DNA of 64,000 bases from Bacilli bacterium. Lineage in GTDB: Bacteria > Bacillota_I > Bacilli_A > RF39 > UBA660. Shown here in pieces: positions 51,880-58,964 of the stretch (positions are counted from its first letter, which is position 1; each line of letters starts with the position of its first letter). Position numbers and translations under genes: made by a program. The stretch is taken from contig JAFXZI010000007.1 in the NCBI GenBank assembly GCA_017541325.1, positions 1 through 64,000 of the forward strand, in the 5' to 3' direction. The notes under the pieces are model-generated. The model was not told the origin of the DNA, made no database searches, and saw only the letters and a program-made list of their open reading frames with translations.

Positions 51880-51919
51880 TGATAATTATATCAAAAAAAA
51901 TAATTATATCAAAAAAAAT
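51880..51919 (-). repeat. Tandemly duplicated -10 promoter unit
   Basis: On the minus strand the 18-19-nt unit TTTTTTTTGATATAATTA occurs twice in a row. Each contains TGATATAAT, upstream of the zinc-ribbon membrane protein gene (RBS GAAAGGAT). Confidence 0.7.
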
Positions 51920-51963
51920 AATTTATATTTTATTATTTAAAAAAATCATGTTATAATTGATTT

Positions 51964-52076
51964 ATCTGATGGATTAATAGTCTATCGTATTCTAAAAATC
52001 AAGGTTGTATAATTAAGACTTTGATGTGCCATTTAGAAAAGTAAAACACTAGTTGTATTAACTAGTGTTTTTTTAT
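51964..52076 (+). ncRNA. Candidate small RNA with promoter and terminator
   Basis: Extended -10 TGTTATAAT at 51949-51957; no ORF follows. The ~110-nt segment can form GATGGA…TCTATC and CAAGGT…ACTTTG hairpins and ends in a strong terminator AAACACTAGTT / AACTAGTGTTT plus T run (52044-52076). The terminator could also serve the minus-strand HIT gene, but its T-tract favours the plus strand. Confidence 0.4.
52044..52076. terminator. Intrinsic terminator downstream of the 51964 transcript and the HIT gene
   Basis: 11-bp perfect stem AAACACTAGTT / AACTAGTGTTT with loop GTATT. Seven T on the plus side, four on the minus side. Confidence 0.8.
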
Positions 52077-52078
52077 AA

Positions 52079-52513
52079 TCAATTCAAATTAAATTCTTTT
52101 TGCATCATTTCAAATATTTTAAATTTTTCTTCTTTAGTAAAAATATCTGTTTGCCTTCTAAGTTTACTGTTTGCCCATTTCCAAAAATTATATCCAAAAT
52201 GTCTATCTTTATATATCTTATTAAATAGTTTTAATTCATTTTTGTATCTTGGGACAAACCAAAAATGAACGTGAGGTTTTTCGTTATCTCTATATGCATT
52301 ATTCATTAAACATGCAAAGTTAAACATGGTAGCTCCAAATACTTTTTTACAAACTCTCTCAAGTTCTTTCTCTAAAATACCTAGTTCCTGCCATTCGTCA
52401 CTTGTCATATCACCTAAGCATTTTTTGTGACCTGATATTATACAAGCTCCTGGAAACTCTTGACACCAATCCTCAAATACGACTTCAAAATACTTTCCTT
52501 TATATAATTCCAT
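52079..52513 (-). CDS. HIT-like nucleotide hydrolase/transferase
   Basis: ~144 aa. The motif KPHVHFWFVPRYK near residue 85 is the histidine-triad region, with two of the three His kept (HVHFW, third position Trp). The middle His, the usual nucleophile, is present. HIT proteins hydrolyse dinucleoside polyphosphates or AMP conjugates. ATG at 52513 is chosen because AGAGGTG is 7 nt upstream; GTG 52522 overlaps it. Promoter ATGATATAAT on the minus strand (52533-52541). Confidence 0.65.
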   Translation of the reverse strand: MELYKGKYFEVVFEDWCQEFPGACIISGHKKCLGDMTSDEWQELGILEKELERVCKKVFGATMFNFACLMNNAYRDNEKPHVHFWFVPRYKNELKLFNKIYKDRHFGYNFWKWANSKLRRQTDIFTKEEKFKIFEMMQKEFNLN

Positions 52514-52550
52514 AATTAACACCTCTATAATAATTATATCATTTAAATAG

Positions 52551-52579
52551 TTGATTTAGTAATCAAGTCTGTGTATTCT
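52551..52579 (+). promoter_or_regulatory. Possible promoter in the HIT/tfoX intergenic region
   Basis: TTGATT (52551-52556), 17 nt, TATTCT (52574-52579) with TG upstream. TTGATT is also one arm of TTGATT-TAGT-AATCAA. It could drive a ~70-nt RNA ending at the terminator at 52656. Confidence 0.35.
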
Positions 52580-52585
52580 AATTAA

Positions 52586-52656
52586 AGCAAAAAAGTCTTA
52601 AACCCCTATGATTATCGTGCAATTAAGTAAATCAAAGTAGCTATGCTACTTTTTTT
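52586..52656 (+). ncRNA. Candidate small RNA ending in an orphan terminator
   Basis: A strong terminator AAAGTAGC-TAT-GCTACTTT plus T7 (52634-52656) has no plus-strand gene upstream, since the preceding gene points away. A short non-coding transcript from the 52551 promoter would explain it. No family recognised. Confidence 0.3.
52634..52656 (+). terminator. Orphan terminator upstream of the TfoX-N gene
   Basis: 8-bp stem AAAGTAGC / GCTACTTT, loop TAT, followed by T residues. Confidence 0.75.
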
Positions 52657-52661
52657 CATGA

Positions 52662-52667
52662 TATAAT
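52662..52667 (+). promoter_or_regulatory. Extended -10 of the TfoX-N gene
   Basis: CATGATATAAT, 18 nt before ATG 52686. Confidence 0.5.
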
Positions 52668-52685
52668 ATTATATGAGATGATAGT

Positions 52686-52983
52686 ATGTCTACTACAAAA
52701 GAATATAAAGATTTTATTATGGAACAATTAAATATCTTAAATGATATAACTTGTAAACCAATGATGGGAGAATACTTGCTTTATTATAAAAGAACATTGT
52801 TTGGTGGAATATATGATGATAGATTACTTGTAAAGATAGTAGATGGTAATAAAAAATATAACATGCAAGAAGAGATTCCGTATGATAATGCTAAACCAAT
52901 GTATTTAGTCGAAAGCGTTGATAATAGTGAAATAATAAATAATAAAAGAAATAGTACTAGATACATATAATGATCTTAAATAA
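52686..52983 (+). pseudogene. TfoX N-terminal-domain protein, probably frameshifted
   Basis: The open frame (52686-52970, 94 aa) has the TfoX-N pattern: KDFIMEQL, MMGEYLLYYKRTLFGGIYDDRLLVKIV, then YDNAKPMYLVESVDN. After the A4 run at 52944-52947 the frame gives an unlikely end (RNSTRYI). The +1 frame continues with KEIVLDTYNDLK and a stop at 52981-52983, which is what TfoX-N proteins have. So one A has been gained, by mutation or by sequencing/assembly error. TfoX-N proteins are small and often of unknown role; full TfoX/Sxy controls competence. The truncated product might still fold. Confidence 0.65.
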
Positions 52984-53034
52984 TAATTCAATTATAATTA
53001 AAAATAATATAAGACATTTTTGGTGTTAAGATGT

Positions 53035-53040
53035 TATAAT
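53035..53040 (+). promoter_or_regulatory. Extended -10 of the 53060 gene
   Basis: TGTTATAAT, followed by RBS GAGGTAGAG and ATG 53060. Confidence 0.5.
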
Positions 53041-53059
53041 ATGATATGAGGTAGAGTAT

Positions 53060-54094
53060 ATGTTTAGGTTTTATAGAAAAGTAGATAAGAGCGAAGAAAA
53101 TGAATACGGAATAGAACTTGTTGAAGATGAAAATCCTTTTGAAAAACCTATATTTTTATCTTTACTTGCATTAAATCAGCAAATAAGAGATACAAATGGA
53201 TCTATTAGTAGAGCTTTAGAATTTGCTGGTATTAGATTACCTAGTGGTGAAGATAATATGCCATTAAAAGATATTCCTGTTGATTTTTTAGGATTATCAT
53301 ATGGTGAACCAGTTGGTATTAAATTTAAAAGAATAGCTTCAGGAGATAGTTTGGTTTCTGTTAGTAGAGGGACTGAAGAGTTTGTAAAAAAATATATGTT
53401 TCCTTTAATATCTGCAGACGGTAAAAAAAGAAGTGTAGATGAATGTCGTAAAAATATGCGTAATATTAATATAATGTGCTTTTGCGATGCTTTAATAATG
53501 GTAAGTTCTATGAATAAAACTTTAGTTAATGAAATGAGTAGATTGGGTTTTTCCGAAGAAGAAATAGATGATATTCTTTCGCAAGTATGTATTATTCCTG
53601 TTGGAACTGAGTATTCTACAATTAAATCTGTTATTAGTGATTTAAAATTTACTACTCTTTTTGTACTTGATATCAAAGATTCGTTTGGTATTTCAAATGA
53701 AGAATCTCTAAAAAAATTATTTGGTGAATTTAGAGAAAGATGTTTTAAAATTAAAGATGCATTTAGTGTATCTGGTGATGGGACTAATAAAAACAGTAGA
53801 TTGTTAATAGCAAACGATGATGGGAATCATAGTCTTTCATCTTTTATCCATAAAGGAAAAGCTTTCCCATCAATTATAGTAAAGACTGTTAGTGGAATAC
53901 TTAATAATTCAATATCAAATAATAACTCTGATATGTTTATACCACTTGATTCAATTGTTGGTGATGCTCTTGATCAAGTTTGTGAAACTCTAATTGGTAT
54001 GAGAAGAGAAGAAACAAAAGAAGATTTATTATCTGATACATTAAGTAGGGTTACTTATCCATCAAAAGAAGAAATATCTATTAAAAAGAATTAA
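53060..54094 (+). CDS. Soluble protein of unknown function
   Basis: 344 aa, no signal peptide or membrane helix. Mixed α/β composition with hydrophobic strands such as TTLFVLDIKDSFG and CIIPVGTEYSTI. I cannot see a P-loop, HTH, metal site or other motif. The middle (VNEMSRLGFSEEEIDDILSQVCIIPVGTEYSTIKSVISDLKFTTLFVLD) could be a Rossmann-like or von Willebrand-like part, but this is speculation. It is followed closely (24 nt) by a membrane-anchored protein gene with a TTG start, probably one operon. Confidence 0.55.
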   Translation: MFRFYRKVDKSEENEYGIELVEDENPFEKPIFLSLLALNQQIRDTNGSISRALEFAGIRLPSGEDNMPLKDIPVDFLGLSYGEPVGIKFKRIASGDSLVSVSRGTEEFVKKYMFPLISADGKKRSVDECRKNMRNINIMCFCDALIMVSSMNKTLVNEMSRLGFSEEEIDDILSQVCIIPVGTEYSTIKSVISDLKFTTLFVLDIKDSFGISNEESLKKLFGEFRERCFKIKDAFSVSGDGTNKNSRLLIANDDGNHSLSSFIHKGKAFPSIIVKTVSGILNNSISNNNSDMFIPLDSIVGDALDQVCETLIGMRREETKEDLLSDTLSRVTYPSKEEISIKKN

Positions 54095-54118
54095 TTGCAT
54101 AAAAAGGAGTTGGTTTGC

Positions 54119-55147
54119 TTGAAAAATAATAAACCAAAATTATTAATAATTATTATTGGTGTAGTTTTTATAATTATAGGAATTATATTACACTTTTTAG
54201 TTTTTAAAGATAAAAGTGTTTATTATAAGATAACTTATGACGATAATTCTGCTCCAGGGTCACAATCAATAATTGAAGTATATAATGATAGAATTGATAT
54301 TTCTACAACTCATTATTGTAGTGCGAAAAATTGTAGTCCTACAAAAGAAAATAAAACATTAAAATATAACAAGGAGATAATGGACAAGTTAATTAAATAT
54401 TTGAAGAACAATTATAAAAAAAATGATATCAAAGTTAATAGGGAAGATTTAATGAATGATGGTATTAACCCTATAGAATATCTTATGCTTGGAGAAAAAT
54501 GGCTTGAATTATCTTTAGAAGATTATGAATATTTAATAGAGTATCATGAAAATAATACTTATGGTTACTATATATATTTTAAAGATGATAATTCAATTGT
54601 AGTAAAAAAAGCAAAAATAAATGATAAGTATGATATTGTAAATATAGATACTTATAATCTAGATTTTAAGAAAGAAAAAATAAAATTATTATATAAATAT
54701 GTAGAAAATGAATCTAAAACAAATAAGACAAAATATATTATAAAATCATCAATTTTGTTAAAAAATGAAACAAACATTTTTAAAAGTATTGTTGAAAAAG
54801 ATGAGAAATATTTAACTGAGGAAGAAGAATTAGTTTATATTATTTCTTATAGTGGAGTAAATTGTCCAACACCAATTCTATATCTATATAATGATAATAC
54901 TTATGAATATTATTATACTTTTGCTACTGGATATCAAAAACCTACTCCAAAAATCGGTAATTATAATTATGATATTAATAAAATAATTAAAAATATTGAT
55001 AAATATAAAGAAGATCCATCTGGAATATATAATATAAATGAACTAAATGGTAAGACTTACAAAACATATAGTACCAACGCAGAATTAAAGGAATTTTTAA
55101 ATTCAATAGATGTAAAATTAGAAGAATGTACGGAACAACAAAATTAA
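54119..55147 (+). CDS. Membrane-anchored protein of unknown function
   Basis: 342 aa with TTG start at 54119, 9 nt after AAGGAG (54104-54109); an in-frame TTG at 54110 touches the RBS. Membrane helix ~7-29, then a ~310-residue outside domain rich in Tyr, Asn, Asp and Lys. Two CxxxxC-type pairs are present (CSAKNCSP near 70). Topology N-in/C-out. No family recognised; the composition is like the other orphan anchored proteins at 25052, 35622 and 40501. Confidence 0.55.
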   Translation: MKNNKPKLLIIIIGVVFIIIGIILHFLVFKDKSVYYKITYDDNSAPGSQSIIEVYNDRIDISTTHYCSAKNCSPTKENKTLKYNKEIMDKLIKYLKNNYKKNDIKVNREDLMNDGINPIEYLMLGEKWLELSLEDYEYLIEYHENNTYGYYIYFKDDNSIVVKKAKINDKYDIVNIDTYNLDFKKEKIKLLYKYVENESKTNKTKYIIKSSILLKNETNIFKSIVEKDEKYLTEEEELVYIISYSGVNCPTPILYLYNDNTYEYYYTFATGYQKPTPKIGNYNYDINKIIKNIDKYKEDPSGIYNINELNGKTYKTYSTNAELKEFLNSIDVKLEECTEQQN

Positions 55148-55180
55148 AAAACACTAGATAATTATCTAGTGTTTTAATTT
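55148..55180 (+). terminator. Terminator after the 53060-54119 operon
   Basis: Perfect palindrome AAAACACTAGAT-AATT-ATCTAGTGTTTT followed by T-rich sequence. Its arms resemble those of the 52044 terminator (ACACTAG). Confidence 0.8.
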
Positions 55181-55300
55181 TTTATAATTCTTGTTTATTT
55201 ATATTTTTACTTATTTTTTTTATTACTCAATAAGTTAGTGAAACTAAATATGATACAGGTAAGAGTGTATTATTGATAGATTTCGTTTTAAGTAAATAAT

Positions 55301-55330
55301 AAAAGCACTAGTTCTTAGTGCTTTTTATTT
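55301..55330. terminator. Terminator at the 3' end of the Sir2 gene
   Basis: Stem AAAAGCACTA / TAGTGCTTTT with loop GTTC-type, T-rich on the right and A-rich on the left, so usable in both directions. The right arm overlaps the cobB stop. Between 55181 and 55300 I see no gene. Confidence 0.7.
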
Positions 55331-56041
55331 TAATTTAGAAAAAATTTCACCTAATGGTTTATGTATTACAAGTTCTGCATAATCATCATATGGAGTAGGT
55401 GTATTATTAATTATTACTAGATGTTTTCCTTTATAAAAATCTATTAATCCGCTAGCTGGTTGTACCGTTAGAGATGTTCCTGCAACGATAAGTAAATCTG
55501 CATTTAAAATACATGTTATTGCATCATTATATGCTTCAGGAAGCATTTCTCCATATAAGGTAACATCCGGTCTTATTGTTCCACCACATTCACATTTAGG
55601 GATATCGTTTGATTTAAATATATAATCATACGGATATTCTTTTTTACATTTCATGCAATAATTTCTATATGTTGTCCCATGTACTTCTAATACTTTTTTT
55701 GATCCAGCTCTTTGATGTAATCCATCTATGTTTTGTGTAACAATTGCTTTTAATTTTCCTTGCTCTTCAAGTTTTGCTAAATATCTATGTGTTATATTTG
55801 GTTCTATGTTTAATGTATTCATATTTTTTTTATAATAATCAAAAAACAAATCTGTATTATTAATTAAACAATCTATACTTAACATATATTCTGGAGAATA
55901 ATTTTTATATTTTTCTTTATATAAACCATCTTTTCCCCTAAAATCTTTTATTCCACTTTCAGTAGATACTCCAGCTCCACCAAAAAATACAATATTACTA
56001 GATTGATCAATTAATTCTTGTAATTGTTTTATTTCATCCAT
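55325..56041 (-). CDS. cobB: NAD-dependent protein deacylase, Sir2 family
   Basis: 238 aa. NAD site FFGGAGVSTESGIKDFRG (~20-37), TQNIDGLHQRAG (~98), catalytic His in EVHGT, zinc site CMKC…CECGG (~129-153), and VAGTSLTVQPASGL (~190). Removes acetyl or related acyl groups from lysine using NAD+. Cytosolic. RBS GGTGAT with -10 TATAAT on the minus strand just upstream. Monocistronic. Confidence 0.93.
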   Translation of the reverse strand: MDEIKQLQELIDQSSNIVFFGGAGVSTESGIKDFRGKDGLYKEKYKNYSPEYMLSIDCLINNTDLFFDYYKKNMNTLNIEPNITHRYLAKLEEQGKLKAIVTQNIDGLHQRAGSKKVLEVHGTTYRNYCMKCKKEYPYDYIFKSNDIPKCECGGTIRPDVTLYGEMLPEAYNDAITCILNADLLIVAGTSLTVQPASGLIDFYKGKHLVIINNTPTPYDDYAELVIHKPLGEIFSKLK

Positions 56042-56079
56042 AATATCACCAATTAAATTATAACATAAAAAAAGAGGAA

Positions 56080-57423
56080 TTAATCCTCTTTCATAGTGTA
56101 TAATTCTACTTTATCAAATTCTAGGTTTGGTTGTTCAACTGGTTTTTCTTCAAACTTCCAATCTATATTAAAATCTGGAAGTAATTTTGTTTTAATAGGA
56201 TACATTCTAGGAGTAATAATAATTGCTTCGAAATAATCCATTGTTTTAAGTTCTTCTTCTGTGATTAAACTTGTATTTTCATCTATTCTTCCGCATAATC
56301 TAGATATTTGTTGTAATGTTTCTATATCATTTGCAAGTAAATATATAATATTACCAAAACTCATTTTTAATAGTTCAGTATATTCTTTACCATATACATT
56401 ATCAAGTTCTAATAAACTTTTTATGTAGATATTATATCTAACATTGTTTCCTCTTGATAGATTTAAAACATTTACAAAATCTTTTATAGTTTTTAAGTTT
56501 TCAAAGTCATCAATATAGAAATTTAATCTTCTTTCCTTATTAGGGTTAATACTTTCCATATAATTACATTGATCAATTATAAGAGAAACTAATTCTTTTG
56601 TACTAGGTTTATTTTCATTAATAATAAATAATGCGGTTTTATCTTTTTGAATGTTTTCTAAATCAATGTTGTTATTGCATAAAACTTTAGATAGTCCTTC
56701 TTTTACTGTATAAAGTTTAGTTCTTTGTTTAAATACAGCTAGAATTGATCCTTTAGTTTCATTAGGAGCTTCAAATATACCAGATAGATAAATATATATT
56801 AATGAACTTTTATCTAATGTTTTTAGATATTTTTTTAATTTTTCACTTTCATTTGCTAAAAGTGAAAGACTATTTAAATTTATTTCTGATTCTTTAGCAT
56901 TCTCAAATAAGTATAATGCTAATCCAGTAAATAAATTGATTGCGGAATTAACCCAGAAAGGATCTTCGTTAGCAGAAACTTCAGAAGATAATAAATAATA
57001 ACCTACATTTTCTATCATTTCTAAAGCATTATCTTTTTCTCCAGCCTTATATAACTTATAAGGTAGATATAATGGATTATAATTATTACCTTTATTAGTA
57101 TTAACTAAGTTAATAACATATAATTTATATCCTTCTTTCTTTATTTCTCCACTTAATTTTTTGTAGATTTCACCTTTGATGTCATTTACAACAAATGATT
57201 CACCAGCTTTAATAGCAAGTCTTATTTGAGGTAACATAGTTGCGACTGTTTTACCAGACCCTGTTGCACCAATTATTAGATTATGTGCTTCTTTATCATC
57301 AATATATAGATGATTATCATCATACATAATCTCAATTCCTGATTTTTTTATTATAGAATCATAACTAATTTGGGTAGTTTTATTTATTATTTCTTCTTTA
57401 CTTGCCCATCTTGAATATGCCAT
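56080..57423 (-). CDS. VirD4/TraG-like ATPase (type IV coupling protein-like), without membrane helices
   Basis: 447 aa. Walker A IIGATGSGKT (~52-59) is followed at once by a typical VirD4/TraG segment: GESFVVNDIKGEIYKKL, YNPLYLPYKLY, and DPFWVNSAINLFTGLALYLFE. Walker B is NFYIDDFENL (~300), then NIIYLLANDIETLQQISRLCG. The usual N-terminal membrane helices of coupling proteins are missing. No other conjugation genes lie near. ATG 57423 is set by AAAGGGGG. It could couple the relaxase of the 44405 element to a host channel, or be a domesticated DNA/protein translocase. Confidence 0.8.
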   Translation of the reverse strand: MAYSRWASKEEIINKTTQISYDSIIKKSGIEIMYDDNHLYIDDKEAHNLIIGATGSGKTVATMLPQIRLAIKAGESFVVNDIKGEIYKKLSGEIKKEGYKLYVINLVNTNKGNNYNPLYLPYKLYKAGEKDNALEMIENVGYYLLSSEVSANEDPFWVNSAINLFTGLALYLFENAKESEINLNSLSLLANESEKLKKYLKTLDKSSLIYIYLSGIFEAPNETKGSILAVFKQRTKLYTVKEGLSKVLCNNNIDLENIQKDKTALFIINENKPSTKELVSLIIDQCNYMESINPNKERRLNFYIDDFENLKTIKDFVNVLNLSRGNNVRYNIYIKSLLELDNVYGKEYTELLKMSFGNIIYLLANDIETLQQISRLCGRIDENTSLITEEELKTMDYFEAIIITPRMYPIKTKLLPDFNIDWKFEEKPVEQPNLEFDKVELYTMKED

Positions 57424-57497
57424 ACATATCCCCCTTTCATGACTAAAGTATACACTATAAAAATACATTTAACTTAAACAATAATGGTCTTTTGTGT

Positions 57498-57503
57498 TAT
57501 AAT
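57498..57503 (+). promoter_or_regulatory. Extended -10 of the AraC-type gene
   Basis: TGTTATAAT; RNA would start after the in-frame ATG at 57484, supporting ATG 57520 as start. Confidence 0.5.
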
Positions 57504-57519
57504 TGTCTTGGTGAAGAGA

Positions 57520-57984
57520 ATGTTTTCTAATGAACTGGTCTGTAATATATTAGATTATATAAATAAAAATATTAATAAAGAGATTACTATTGATGAGTTA
57601 TCTAATATTTTCTATTATGATAAAACTTATATTATGAAAAGATTTAAAAAAGAATTAAGTATAACTATATTTGATTATATTAATAGCATGAGAGTATTTA
57701 ATAGTTTAACTTTATATAGTTTTGATAATTATATTATTTATATTGCTTTTAAAAGCGGATTTAATTCACTTGAATATTATTCTGAAATGTTTAAAAAAAT
57801 AATGGGTGTTAGTCCAAGTATTTATAGAAAATATGTTAATAGGGATATTTCTATTAAAGATAAAGAAATAGATTTAATTCTTTATAATATAGTTAAATTA
57901 AATAGAATTAAAAAAATGACAGATAAATATCTTAATAATAGAAAACCATCTATTATTATGGTTAAAAAGATTGCACTAAAATAA
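57520..57984 (+). CDS. AraC/XylS-family DNA-binding protein (HTH domain only)
   Basis: 154 aa. The double HTH of AraC proteins occupies ~5-110: EITIDELSNIFYYDKTYIMKRFKKELSITIFDYINSMRV, then IIYIAFKSGFNSLEYYSEMFKKIMGVSPSIYRK, with the family ending FKKxxGxSPxxYR. No sensory domain; ~45 Lys/Ile/Asn-rich residues follow. Divergent from the VirD4-like gene with a ~95-nt gap, so it may regulate it. RBS GGTGAAGAG. Confidence 0.85.
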   Translation: MFSNELVCNILDYINKNINKEITIDELSNIFYYDKTYIMKRFKKELSITIFDYINSMRVFNSLTLYSFDNYIIYIAFKSGFNSLEYYSEMFKKIMGVSPSIYRKYVNRDISIKDKEIDLILYNIVKLNRIKKMTDKYLNNRKPSIIMVKKIALK

Positions 57985-58015
57985 AAAAGATAGATTCAAA
58001 TCTATCTTTTTTTAT
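57983..58015. terminator. Bidirectional terminator between convergent genes
   Basis: Stem AAAAAGATAGA / TCTATCTTTTT, loop TTCAAA, with A and T runs on either side. It serves the AraC-type gene (+) and the lipid kinase (-). Confidence 0.8.
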
Positions 58016-58883
58016 AATTCTTTATTAATCCAATTAAATCTCTATCATAAAAGATATTAATCTTCTTTGGTAATAATTCTATTTCAAATGTTTTAGAAGT
58101 TAGTTCTTCGCCGTCTAAATTAGCGGTTACTTCTTGATCACATTTAATAATTGCTTTATTAGTAATTATCTTTTTAACATGTTTATTGCTTTCGTGTTTT
58201 CCTGCCTTTACACGATTTATTAGTAAAGCAAATTTTAATCTACTCATTCTATCTATTAAAAATAATTCAAATTTACCATCATCTACTTTACCTTTAGGAT
58301 TAATAGTATATCCTTTTCCATAATATTTAGCATTACCAACAATTATTGTGCAAAACTCTTTTTCATATTTTTCATTATCAACAAGAACTGTGAATTTTTT
58401 TAAAATATATTTTGCAAAATGTTTAATAATACTTGCGTTATATCTTTGTTTTCTTGGAATTAGTTTACTTTTAAAATCTGCATTATTAGCAATATCTGCA
58501 TCAATTCCAAAACAACCTATATTTATAAAGTATTTATCATTTATTTTTAATACATCACATGGATTTGATCCTTTAATGAAGTTTTCACGGCAATATCTAT
58601 TAAAATCATTACCTGTTCCACAAGGAATAAAACCTAGAGTATTTTTTGTATCAATTAATTTATTTAAAGCTCTATTAATTATTCCATCTCCGCCTACAAC
58701 GATGATTGTTTCTTTTTTATTCTTATAACTATCTAGTATATCTTCAGTAGATCTTTTATCATTATTAGTTTCAATAATATATTTAAATTTTAGTTTTTTA
58801 GATGCTTCTTCTATGCCTTCAATTATTTCGTTAGTTCTTTCTTTAAGTGAAAAAGTGTTAACTAAGAATACATATTTTTTCAT
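58002..58883 (-). CDS. Diacylglycerol/lipid kinase family protein
   Basis: 293 aa DAGK-catalytic fold. Nucleotide loop VVGGDGIINRAL (~77-88) with GGDG, then LGFIPCGTGNDFNRY (~103). A C-terminal β-domain carries DDGKFELFLIDRM and CDQEVTANLDGE. Phosphorylates diacylglycerol, undecaprenol or another lipid; DgkB in Bacillus recycles DAG from lipoteichoic acid synthesis. Cytosolic, membrane-associated. Monocistronic. Confidence 0.87.
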   Translation of the reverse strand: MKKYVFLVNTFSLKERTNEIIEGIEEASKKLKFKYIIETNNDKRSTEDILDSYKNKKETIIVVGGDGIINRALNKLIDTKNTLGFIPCGTGNDFNRYCRENFIKGSNPCDVLKINDKYFINIGCFGIDADIANNADFKSKLIPRKQRYNASIIKHFAKYILKKFTVLVDNEKYEKEFCTIIVGNAKYYGKGYTINPKGKVDDGKFELFLIDRMSRLKFALLINRVKAGKHESNKHVKKIITNKAIIKCDQEVTANLDGEELTSKTFEIELLPKKINIFYDRDLIGLIKNYKKR

Positions 58884-58964
58884 ACTCTCACCTAGTTAAA
58901 GTATACCATATTATTGAGCAAAATACATATTTGTGGTATTTTATTACTAGTTATTGAGGTAGTT

